In this document: one piece after another, positions 42,137 to 52,749 of the stretch
Layout of the letters: each line of letters starts with the position of its first letter
How positions within the stretch are numbered: position 1 is the first letter of the stretch
NCBI GenBank assembly: GCA_028571685.1
Contig: CM053142.1
Span: 130,192,796-130,256,795, forward strand
Source: Heterohyrax brucei
Taxonomy: Eukaryota > Chordata > Mammalia > Hyracoidea > Procaviidae
Length of the DNA: 64,000 nucleotides
Direction: 5' to 3'
Notes under the pieces: generated by a model
What the model was told of the DNA's origin: nothing
Seen by the model: the letters and a program-made list of their open reading frames with translations, nothing else
Databases searched by the model: none
Made by a program: the position numbers and the translations under genes

Positions 42137-42314
42137 CATTGCTGCTGTGTCAGTTTTTATTCTTGGCAACCCTATGAAACAGAGTAGAACTGCCCTAGTA
42201 GGTTTCCAAGCCTGTAATCTTTATGGTATCAGACTGCCACGTCTTTCTCCTGGCTCCAGCCACGACCTCCCGGTTAGCAGCTGATCGCTTAACCACTGCG
42301 CTACCAGAGCTCAT
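42137..42314 (-). mobile_element. SINE, variant with extra middle
   Basis: 'cccattgctgctgtgtcagt', 'ccctatgaaacagagtagaa', an inserted middle ('gcctgtaatctttatggtat', 'cagactgccacgtctttctc'), and a sharp head ('cgcttaaccactgcgctacc'). The head is well kept. Confidence 0.88.
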
Positions 42315-43012
42315 TTAGCTTGTGACTTTACAACCTGAAAAAGCCAGATCCTCCTTTGTTCAGCAAACAATAACGTAGGCTCAGCCAATCAGACACTCTT
42401 TCACAGACACTGAGTCACAGCTTAAAATGTACTGGTGGTAGAATGGGTGGTAGCTGCAACGCCTCATGTGCTGAGAGGGTGGGGAGGCTGACAGAGGCAG
42501 CATGCCATGAGTCACGGTCTGGTGAGAGCAGCTCACACCATGAAATCCGTTGTTCAGCAGTGGGGGCAGAAGATCCTCCCTGAACTGGATTTTTGATGTG
42601 ACTTTGGCTGTGGTCCTGCCTGCTGCCTGGCCTTCCTTATTTCAGTCCATTCTAAATGCGGTTCTCCAGGCTTCCTAATGGAATTCCTGTGAGCCACGTA
42701 ATGTCATTTCAGTGGAAAAATTCATTTCCGTTGCTTAGCTTAAAGAACTCTAATTGATTAGAAATGGCTATTGATATTAGTTTTTAAGCTATGCCCTTTA
42801 AATGAATTACTCTGGAAATGTATTCTTGAAGGATGGTTATTTCTTGGTTTACAAACAACATGAGCACAATGAGTCTATCTGCCCTGTTCACCCTGTGACA
42901 TGAGTGCCTAGAAAAATATCTGCTTGTCCAGTAAATGCTTAATAAAATTGACTAAATTAACAGATCAATCATGGAGGAGCAAAGACAGCAGTTACAATGA
43001 TATGCCATGCAT
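42315..43012. other. unassigned sequence
   Basis: No gene or repeat recognised. 42430-42600 is locally G-rich. Confidence 0.4.
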
Positions 43013-44235
43013 GTTGTTAGGTACCATCAAGTCGATTTGGACTCACAGGGACCCTATATACAATAGAACAAAACACTGTTTGCTCCTTTACCATCTTCAC
43101 AATCACTGTCACTCCTGAGCCCACTGTTGCAGCCAATCTATCAGTCCATCTCATTGAGGATCTTCCTCTTTTTCAGTGATCCTCTACCAAGTGCAGTGTC
43201 CTTCTCTGTGGACTGATCCCTCTTGATAACATGCCCAAAGTATCGCCGCTCTTGCTTCTAATGAATATTCTGGCTCTGTTGCTTCCACAACATTTCTGTT
43301 CATTCTTCTGGTAGTCCATGGTATTTTCAGTGTTCTTCCCCAGTATCATAATTCAAAGTCATCAGTTCTTCAGTCCTCCTTATTCATTGTCCAGCTTTCT
43401 TTAGCATGTGACTTTATGACCTCATGCACTGAAGGTAACTGAAAACACTATGACTTGGATCAGGCATATCTTAGTCTTCAAGGTGACATCTTTGCTTTGT
43501 AACACTTTGAAGAAGTTTTTTGCAACAGATTTGCTGACTGTAATACTTTCTTGGATTACCTGACTGCTGCTTCACGGGGCATTGATTGTGGATGTAAGTA
43601 AAATGACATTCTTGACAATTTCAATCTTTTCTCCATTTATGGTGATCTTACATAGTGGTCCAGTTGTGAGGATTTTTCTTTACGTTGAGGTGCAATCCAT
43701 TCTGAAGGCTGTGGTCTGTGATCTTCATCGGTAAGTGCTTCAAGTTCTCTTCACTGTCAGCAGTGAAGAGAAGGTTGTATTACCTGCATATTGCAGGTTG
43801 TTAATGAGTTTTTCTTCAATCCTGCTACCACATTCTTCTTCATATAGTCCAGCCTCTCAGACTGTTTGCTCAGCATACAGTTGAATCAGCGTGGTAAAAG
43901 GATACAATCCTAACACACAACTTTCTTGACTTTCGTAACCACACAGTATCCCCTTCTTCTGTTCGAACAACTGCTTCTTGATCTAAGTACAGGTTACTCA
44001 TGAACATAAAGAATTGGAATTCCCATTTTTCACACTGTTATCCACAATTTGTTATGATCCAAATAGTCAAATGCCTTTGCATGGTCAATAAAACACAAGG
44101 AAACATCTTTTTGGTATTCTTTGCCTTTTTTTTTTTTTTGGAATTGTTTCTTACATAACCTATTTTTATTCTCCTCCATAAAGTGGTTGCAAGCTGCATG
44201 TAAAGCAAATTTCAACTAGTATTCCTTCTGTAAAA
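43013..44235 (-). mobile_element. RTE/BovB-like LINE, 5'-truncated, antisense
   Basis: 1.2 kb from the 3' tail at the left ('gtaccatcaagtcgatttgg') to the RT core at the right. It contains the landmarks of the other copies: 'gataacatgcccaaagtatc', 'ctgaaggctgtggtctgtga', 'ttgttaatgagtttttcttc'. A 14-base T run at 44130-44142 interrupts it. Confidence 0.9.
43300..44215 (-). pseudogene. RTE reverse transcriptase remnant
   Basis: At 44130-44030, minus strand, the frame reads KDVSLCFIDHAKAFDYLDHN, ending KLWITV: the conserved RT segment with the first catalytic Asp region well kept. At ~43785 the catalytic pair reads Y-A-G-N instead of Y-A-D-D, so both aspartates are lost. Multiple frame breaks follow. 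Confidence 0.82.
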
Positions 44236-44664
44236 GAGGAAGAAGAATTTCCAATTCTTCACATCTTCATTAAGGTTTGATCGTTTTTCATTTACAAGGA
44301 TGAATTTATTTCCTAGAGAGGAAGGAAAGAATAACCTAGTTAGGAAGTTCTGGACTTGCACTTATGGTGATGTAGAATTAGATAAATCAAAATACCCTCC
44401 CTCTCACAACAAATAGTTGAACGATATGAGAAAAACCTTTTTAAAGCACCAGAAGTCAATTACCAAGCATTTATCTAGAAGAGAAGGACTCAGAGAGAGA
44501 AGCATAAGATGAGGGGCTAATTTTGTCCTGTTGACATTTACTGACTTGATAGAAACAGTTGAGAAACTGATCTGACAAGTAGATTGCCAGCGCTTAGTGA
44601 ACAGAAACTGAACTTTAAGGCCTGCCAAAGGTGGATATACTCTATTTCACTTTGCTATTTGGGG
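44236..44664. other. unassigned sequence
   Basis: No gene or repeat recognised. Confidence 0.4.
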
Positions 44665-44880
44665 CTAAGGGAGTGTCTGTGTGGTATAAGTGGTTAAACT
44701 CTTAGCTACTAGCTGAAAGGTTGGTGATTCAAACTCAGCCAGAAGTGCCTTGAATTAAAGTCCTGGCAACCTGCTTCTGAAAGGTCACACCCTTGGAAGC
44801 CCTTTGGAACACCACTGCTCCACATACTTGGAGTAACCAGGAGTTGGAAATGACTAAAAGGTAGGTAACAACAATAACAA
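44665..44880 (+). mobile_element. SINE, hybrid variant
   Basis: The head resembles the common AfroSINE type ('gtgtggtataagtggttaaa', 'gaaaggttggtgattcaaac'). The body is of the other type ('gtcctggcaacctgcttctg', 'gaagccctttggaacaccac'). The tail reads 'aaccaggagttggaaatgac', then 'aacaacaataacaac'. Confidence 0.8.
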
Positions 44881-45235
44881 CTTTGGGCCACAGCCTAAAG
44901 AACAATGCCCTAAGACTGAAAGTAACTTGGAAATGAACCCTCATAGTGATTGTACCCCAGCTTTGCACCATGGAGTAGCCAAGAACATCTCAGCTTTTGA
45001 AATTGGATTAAAGTTGTACTGGACTTCTATCATTCCCAGATGCCCGGAAGAAGGAAGTGGAAATTCTCAAGGGATAATACTCCACATAACTTCATTTGGT
45101 GCCTCAAATGATTTCTACAAACTATATTTATCCGATACATTAGAAAGAACATTGGTCAAAAAGATGCCATAAGCAAGAGCCAATCAAAAATAACAGATAA
45201 CAGAAACAAACCCTAAGGTACCACCACCACAAAAA

Positions 45236-45392
45236 AATCTCAGTGCCATCAAGTCAGTTCCAACTCATAGTGACCCTACAGGGCAGAGTAGAACTGTTCC
45301 ACTGAGTTTCCAAGGAGTACTTGGTCGATTTGAACTGCCGACCTTTTGGTTAGCAGACACAGCACTTAACCTCTATGCCACCAGGGTTTCCA
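45236..45392 (-). mobile_element. tRNA-derived SINE (AfroSINE type)
   Basis: Antisense: 'gccatcaagtcagttccaac', 'agggcagagtagaactgttc', 'taacctctatgccaccaggg'. Well preserved. Confidence 0.93.
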
Positions 45393-45607
45393 AGGTACCA
45401 CAGATACTGAAATTATCAAACAAAAATTATAAAACAGTTCTTGGTATATTTAACGATATAAAAAATGGATACAGCGTTTTTAACAACAACAACAACAAAA
45501 AGCTATAAATTTGAATAAAACAAAAATAGAAATTCTAGAACTAAAAAATGCAATGATAAACATGAAAAACTTAGTAAACAAATTTAAGAGCATATCTAAT
45601 ACATCTT

Positions 45608-45775
45608 GAGGGACGAACCCTGGAGGCACAGTGGGTAAGAGTTAGACTGCTATCCAGAAGGTCAGCAGGTTAAACCTACCAGTTGCTCCTTGGAAACCCA
45701 GTGGGGGCAGTTCTACTCTGTCCTATAGCATTGCTCTGAGTCAGAAATGACTCTAGAGAGACAGATTTAGTTTTG
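45608..45775 (+). mobile_element. tRNA-derived SINE (AfroSINE type)
   Basis: Sense: 'accctggaggcacagtgggt', 'ccagttgctccttggaaacc', 'gttctactctgtcctatagc'. Inserted in the old L1. Confidence 0.92.
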
Positions 45776-46924
45776 TTTACTGATTTTTTTTATTTTTGGA
45801 AGAGACGAAATAAAAAAAAAAAAAACCTAGTCAGAAAAAAAACATGAGACAAACAGATCAAAAATGCAGAAGAGTGACTAAAATTCAGAGGGTTATGTGA
45901 GACGGTTCAACATTTTTAAGTAGGCAAGAGTAGATAGAAAACATAGCAGAAACAATTTAGCGTTAGAGATAGAAATTTCCAGAAATCAATTCACAATTTA
46001 AGAAACCTAATGAATTCCAAGTAGGATAAATAAAAACAAACCTAAATCTAGATAACGAAATTACAGGGCAGGGGAGGGGGGGGGAGTCTAAAAAGCCAGA
46101 GAAAGAGTAACCGATTCCTTTCAGAGGAGCAACAGCTAGATGGACAGCTGACTTTTCAATAGTAACTGTGGAAGCTAGAAGATGGTAAAATAATTTTAGT
46201 GCGCAGAAAAAATAATGACTAACAGAACTTTTATCACTTGAAAATATCCTACAAAAACATATTTTCAGACAACAAGAAACTGAGAGACTTTGCCAAAAAC
46301 ACAACTATACTAAAGAAAAATTTAAAGGTAATTTGGGGGCAGAGGGAAAATTATCACAAACAAGAAACCAGAGTGCACGAAGTTAGTGCAAGGAAAGTGG
46401 TAAATACGTGGGTAAATCGAAATGAGAATTCACCATGTAAAATAACAACACAATGTCATATAGAAACTGTAAAATACAGATTTTGTTTATATTATCTCTC
46501 ATAATAAGAGAAGTAAGATAAATATTCAATAACAAGAGCATGTAAGTGGGGAGGAAATGAATTAAGTGAAAGAATTCTAAGGTCTCAGCGTTGGTGAAAA
46601 GCGAGTAAATGACCATAAAACTTTGATACTAGACTTTGGCAAGTCACCAAATTATGTTGTAATTTCTATCATAATTCCTAAAAAATGTGCACATATCTGT
46701 CAAATTCATGTAGGGAAAAGTAGTGTCAAAATTAGTAAATACAAAATAACACAAGAGCAGGAAAAATAACAGAATAATTCATAAAATTAGAAATTGTGTA
46801 ATATAAAGCCAAATAACTAGCAATTGTATTAAAACCAAATAGACTAACTGTACTAGTCAAAAGAAAAAGATTCTCAGCTGGATTAAAAATAACGTCATAC
46901 TCAAATATCACCTCCACAGTGTGA

Positions 46925-47235
46925 CCAGCTACCTTGGAAGGAGTCCAACCAGAATGCTCCTTAGAAGCAAGGATGATAAGACTTCATCTAACATACTTTG
47001 GACATGTTATCAGGAGGGATCAGTCCCTGGAGGAGGTCATTATGCTTGGTAAAGTAGACAGTCAGTGACAAAGAGGAAGACCCTCAACAGAATGGACTGA
47101 CACAGTGGCTGCAACCATGGGCTAAAGCACAGCAGCAATTGTGAGGGTGGTACAGGACCAGTCAGTGTTTCCTTCTGTGGTATGTAGGACTGCTCTGAGT
47201 CCAAACTGACTCAGTGGCACCTAACAACAATACTC
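46925..47235 (+). mobile_element. RTE/BovB-like LINE 3' end, sense
   Basis: 'ccaaccagaatgctccttag', 'gacatgttatcaggagggat', 'gtggctgcaaccatgggcta', 'tcagtggcacctaacaacaa'. About 310 bases, 5'-truncated, inserted in the old L1. Confidence 0.92.
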
Positions 47236-47258
47236 AAGTACAGGTATTTTATATGATA

Positions 47259-47289
47259 TGTATCATATATGTGCTATATATATGATACA
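47259..47289. repeat. perfect 12-bp inverted repeat in AT-rich run
   Basis: 'tgtatcatatat' (47259-47270) and 'atatatgataca' (47278-47289) are exact reverse complements around a 7-base spacer. The surrounding 47240-47310 is an ATA/CA-rich low-complexity run just past the RTE tail. Confidence 0.9.
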
Positions 47290-48281
47290 CACATATATAC
47301 GTATATGTTACATGGTAATTGAAGGACTGAAAGTAACAAAAGGAACAAGATCAACTATGGAAGCATTAGCTAAAAGAAAGCTGATATAACCATATTAGTA
47401 TAACACAGAATAGACAAGAAAAAGAGGTTGAGAAAAAATAGTCACTTCGTAATGATTAAAAATTCAATCCCCAGGAGGATATGATAATTTTAAATTTGTA
47501 TATAATTAATGACATGTCAAAAATGAACAAATGTTTCAGGAAAACTAGGCAAGTTCACAATTATAGTAGTGGATTTTTTTTAACACACATTCTTTATAAT
47601 ATACATAGCAAGTGGAAAAATATAGAAAATGTGAAAACAGCAAATTTAACCTACTGAAAATACTTAAAATGCTGCTGTCAACAACTGTGAAAAATATTCT
47701 TTCTAAGAACATACAAGACATTGACAAAAGTTAGTAGAATACTTGAAATTGGGAGATTAAAATCATACAGCACAAGTTCTCTATCGATAATGCAATAAGC
47801 CAAAAAATCAAGAATGGAAAAGTAAATAGAAAAATCTTCACATACTTGACAGTTAATAGATATATTTATAAGTAGTTCAGAGTCAAAGAATTAACTGTAA
47901 CAAATTTAAGAAAAAATTCTGAACCAACTGGTAACAAAATATTTCATACTAAAACTTATAGAATGTAGTTAAATAGTAATTCATGAAAACCATGCAGCCT
48001 AAAATGTATTTCTGGAGGGTGGGGGAGGGGTAGTAAGCTATAGTTAGAAAAAGTAACTAACAGCAAAATAAATCCAAAGAAAGTAGCATAAGTGTGTATA
48101 AAATAAATAGAAAATAAAGTAGAAATGACCAATAAGGCAAAAAAGACTAATGACAGTAACATTTTTTTTTTTTTAATGACATTGATAAACTTTGGCAAGC
48201 ATGTTCAAGGAAAAAGAGCAAAAGTACAAGTAATGGATACCCAGAGTGAAAAATCAAATACTACTACAGAGCCTATAGTTA

Positions 48282-48326
48282 TTTTTTTTTAAAAAAAAAA
48301 AAAAAAAGAAAGAAAGAAAGAAAAAA
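48282..48326 (+). repeat. T9-A17-(GAAA)n simple repeat
   Basis: A run of nine T is followed at once by about seventeen A, then GAAA units. Confidence 0.95.
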
Positions 48327-48399
48327 TAGATTTTGGTTACTACTGTGCTAAAAACTTAAAATTTTGATGAAGTAGATACACACCTATTTTAAAAAGTAT

Positions 48400-48796
48400 G
48401 ACATCAATTGCGGACTGCAATTGAAGGTCCAGAGGCCTCGGGGTTCCCCTGGGAGCATGGTCCCTGGTCCTGAGGATGCCCCTGTCTAGAAATCTTTACT
48501 GAGGTCAACTCTTCAGGCAGAAACAACTCTTCGGGCAGAAACACGGAGTGACCATACTGTGTGGGCACTTTATAGTTTTATGCATCTATAGCATGTCGTC
48601 CTGCCAGCCTCTTACTGGAGTGGGGAAGAATGTGGAGAGGAGAGGACAGCAGATTGTTAGCAGGATATGACATGTATAAAATGGACAGGAGGAGTGTGCT
48701 GTCACCCAGCAGGGAGAGCGGTGAGAGCTCCACACAGGTGGGCATGCAAATTTTTATTAGATTGTACACTTTCACTCAATCACAATAAAAAAAAAT
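48400..48796 (+). mobile_element. L1 3'UTR end, sense
   Basis: 'cctcggggttcccctgggag' and 'tatagttttatgcatctata' match, in reverse, the 3'UTR of the L1 copies at 23844 and 51783. It ends 'ttgtacactttcactcaatc', then an A run. An 18-base tandem duplication ('caactcttcaggcagaaa') lies at 48506-48541. Confidence 0.88.
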
Positions 48797-50204
48797 TATG
48801 ACAAACCAACACCATCACAAAAATAAACAGAAAACTTGAATACTGCAATTAGGATTAAATTAAGTTAGTAATTCTAAAATGTCTCACAAAAATAATTTGG
48901 GATTCAGTAGGTTTTATCAAGTGAAAACAAGCAAACAATCAAACAAACAGAAGAACTAGCATCAGAGCATTTACTAGCCACCACATAGGATTTGATTTCG
49001 TTGAAGGTTTCGGGTCACGGATTCGTGGGATACTCCAGTTAATGTGTCTAATGTGACATCTAGTGCTTCTGGTCTAAAAAGCTTGCAAACAACCATGCGA
49101 GTTGTGCCGTTGGTCTCTATTCTCCTGGGGCAATGAAGGAAGGAGAGTCAGGAAAAGGAGGTGGAATGTGTGACTAATTGCCTCAGTAAACAACTGTTTT
49201 CTTTGCCAGGAGACCGGAAGTGGATAGTGCCCAGCTACCCTTACAGATGTTTTGATCAAAGATTCTGTAGAAGAATTCAGGTCAAAAAGAGAAAAATGCA
49301 AAACAGAATTCAAATTCTCATAGAATCCAGGCTTTCTAGAGCCATAGACACTGGATAAACTCCTGAAACTACTGCCCTGAGATAATCTTTAAGCCTGAAA
49401 TCAAAAACATTCCCTGAAGTCTTAATGAAACGAAACAGTAGTTAAGCTAAATTACTCAAGAATGTCTGTCTTGAACATTGTTCTCTTTTAAGAACTTTTT
49501 TTACAGAATCAAATTGACAGTGGCAGCTCAAAAGATTAGATTCGGAAACTTAGAAGGCAGTGAGAATGGTTGTACAACCTGAAAAATGTAATCAATGTTA
49601 CTAAACTGTACATGCAGAAATTGTTGAATTGGCAAATGTTCTGCTGTGAATATTGTCAACAATATACAAAAAAAATTAAGACCATCTACTAGAATTCAAG
49701 GAATGTTAATTGTGTTAGCCTAAAAGATTACACAGACAAGACACGATTAAGACACACGACTCTAACAACTAGATATATTGTTCTAAATTTTATTCTTGAA
49801 ATGAAGGCTCTGAATACATTTCTTTATCTGCTTCATGACAATTGAGTGTCTCAGAGTTAAGGGATCAGTGGGGGAGCAAAGAGGCAACCTGCTGCTCTGA
49901 GCTTTGTATTGTCATAGAAAAGCTTTTATATGAAATGGAAATGAAGGAATTCTTATCCTTGAGAGCAGAACCTGGTAGGGTGGGATTTGGGTGGAAGGGG
50001 AGGGATTCGAAGGAGACAGGCAGGAGTCTTGCTGGGGTTTCAGCTTTGTTATGATCTCAGGTTTAGACTTGGACTCTTTTCTCCAAGTGGAGTTATGCAC
50101 GAAGTCGTCGTAAAGAGTTCTATCTTTGTATGTATGCGTCGGTGTGTGTGTACAGGGGTGCTGAAAGGGCTAATTTGTTAACTGTTAATATGTAAATTGT
50201 ACCA
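48797..50204. other. unassigned sequence
   Basis: Over 1.4 kb without a repeat I recognise. Short open frames at 49161-49358 and 49842-50054 have no family motif. Confidence 0.4.
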
Positions 50205-50512
50205 ACATTTGGCAGTTTCATGACAGAGTTCTCACCTTCCATGCAGAAGGCCATAGTCATCTGTCTCTGTCAGTGGAGGTTTCAATGTCTATGATATGGA
50301 ACAGATTTCTGCATAGCTTTCAGCCTAAGATGGAATGGAAAGAAAGACCTGGTGATCTACTTCTGAAAATCGGGCAAGGAAAACTATGGATCACAACTGT
50401 CCAGTCCCCAAGCAATCAATCATGTGGATGGTGTAACACTAAGTAACATTTCATTTCATTATGCATGGGTTGCCATGAGTTGGGGGCTGACTTGATGATA
50501 GCTAACAATGAT
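50205..50512 (+). mobile_element. tRNA-Gly-derived SINE with RTE-like tail
   Basis: Head: 'catgacagagttctcacctt', 'ccatgcagaaggcc', the same tRNA-Gly segment as at 34313. Body: 'agacctggtgatctacttct', 'ggaaaactatggatcacaac'. Tail: 'gttgccatgagttgggggct', 'gacttgatgatagc'. Confidence 0.82.
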
Positions 50513-51782
50513 ACCATTTTGGTATTAATTTACTTTTTAATATTCTTCAAAATGGTAAGTAACCAGGGCCTTTCTGCAGAGGTCCTAACTGAAGAAATAG
50601 TCTGTGCTGGAATGGATGAGGGACTGTGCTGCTGTGTATTGTAGCTAAGTGAGTCATAATCAGTATGGCTCAGAAACCCCTGAATTATTCTATACAATGT
50701 GGGAATTTTCCCTGTCTTGCTGTCTTGGTGATGACTTAGTCATTTGTCAACTGCCCAAGAGAGAAATCTGGAGATCATCTCAGGCTCTCCCTCTCTCTCT
50801 AACTCCAATGCTAGAGTTTCAACTTCTTGAATGACCTCAAGTTTACGCTGCCTTTTAAAAGTCGTATCTTGGAGCACACTGCTTCTCTGTCCAGGAAGAG
50901 TTGATCTTTTCATGTTTTTCTGCAGCAAGGACTTCCTTGCCCAGACAGACATCAGATGGCCATGTTAACTGCTATTCAGGAACCACGTCGGTAGAAAGCC
51001 TCGGCTGACAGCCTGCTTCTCTGTCACCCACACTGGGTGATCCCGTAGCCCACACTCTTAACCACTAGTTACAGTGACTCAAAAAAGCTATGCATTCTTT
51101 TTTCGGACTCGGACACAACTTGCCACAGGACCCACCAGAAAGGTAAAACCAACCTTTACTTCCTCCAAGGGGTAAATATTCCAAAGTATTGACAAAAATA
51201 ATGATTCATATTAAAAATAACAGTGACAACAGTAACTTGAAAAGAGTAAGTAATCAGGTGTGTTTCAATCTCTGTGTCCTGGACAACTAGTAACAACAAA
51301 GCTATTTTTTTCCCTCAAAAAAAATTTTTCTTTTAGTTTATTGGTCAGAGAATTATTTTTATTTTTTGTTTTTTTTAATACTGTAGCAGAGTCTCTTAAA
51401 ACTGAAAATGTATAAAACTCTGTAAGCCAGAATTTTCACTCCTAGGAAATTTACCCTCCATATATATTTTCAAGGATATGAGGACAAAATATTCCCTAAG
51501 CTAATATTTACAATGAAAAGTAGCTGAAGTTGTTGGTTTTCCTTAAATGAAGGCTGCTTAAATAAATTATATTCTTATTATGAAGCACTATGAAATTCTT
51601 GTGGAGTACTAATATGTACTGACATGGAAAGACACTGTTCACTTATAGCAAATATCATCTACTATTTTAAAAGGATGACTATACTCATAGACAATGTTTA
51701 GAGGAATATGCAAAAATATTAACAGTCTGTAAATTAGATTTTTACAACCAGATAGGAAATGAAATCTACCACTTTGACTTTT
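50513..51782. other. unassigned sequence
   Basis: No gene or clear repeat. 'cacactcttaaccactag' near 51050-51067 may be the remnant of a SINE head. Confidence 0.4.
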
Positions 51783-52749
51783 ATACTATTTTTTTTTATT
51801 ATAATTGAACGGAAGTGTACATTCCCATATAAATTGCATGCTCACCTATGTGCAGCTCCAACTGCTCTCCCTGCCTAGTGACAGCACACTCTTCCTCTCT
51901 ATTCCATATTTGTCTTATCCTCCCAACAATCTCCTATCCTCACCTCTCCACCCATTCCCCTTCCTCCAGTGAGATCAGCAGGACAACATCCCATAGATGC
52001 ACAGAACCATAAAGTGTACACATGATATGGTCACTCTGTCTTGCCGAGACCAATCCATTCCTGTCTGAGAGGTGACCTCCATTATGATTTATGGACAGGG
52101 GCAGCATCAGGGCCGGGGCCACACTCCCAGGGGAACTCCAAGGCCCCTGGATGATCAATTGTTGTTTTTTAGTGGAGATCTCAGGGTGTACCTCTTTTTA
52201 TTCTTGTATTGCCAGTGAGACTCAACTTTGTAAGCTCCATCACAGCTATCACTGGTGGTGGCCAGGCACCATCCGGTTCTTCCAGTCAAAAGTTGATATA
52301 GTCACCCACTCACATGGGCGTCTCTATTTTCTGGGTCCTCTTTGACTCGTATAGTTTTGGTCCTTGGTGATCATCCATTCCTACTAAGTTGAGACTATTT
52401 GCTGTATCCTCAGATGGCACCTTCGCAGCTTTTAAGATTCCAGACAACATTCACCAATGTGGGGTGCAAAGGGCTCTCTTAGTAAAAGGCTAGTTGTGCC
52501 AACTGGCCTCAGTTTCCCCTGAGAGCATAACCCCTGGCCCCCTGCCTCAGCTACTCTGTCCTTGTAATATTGGATAAGATGAGAGGAGTAATCACATGTT
52601 GAAGTCCAGTTAATACTGATCTTCTTTCTAATGTGTATTGTCCCATATTTCACTCAACCAAGTTTCCATCAACTATCTAATCTAACCCCTCCCCCCGACC
52701 CTCCCTCCATCCCTCACTTTGCAGGCATCAGGAGTCTGTTTTTGAGTTC

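Larger units (their letters stand above)
45410..48350 (+). mobile_element. old L1/HAL1-like LINE, sense
   Basis: A-rich, adenine-biased strand typical of sense L1. ORF1-like landmarks are 'gaaattctagaactaaaaaa', 'gaattccaagtaggataaat' and 'ttttcagacaacaagaaact'. The later part resembles ORF2/endonuclease-region sequence ('tgacattgataaactttggc'). SINEs (45608-45775) and an RTE piece (46925-47235) interrupt it. It is too decayed for intact frames, and L1 versus HAL1 cannot be settled by eye. Confidence 0.6.
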
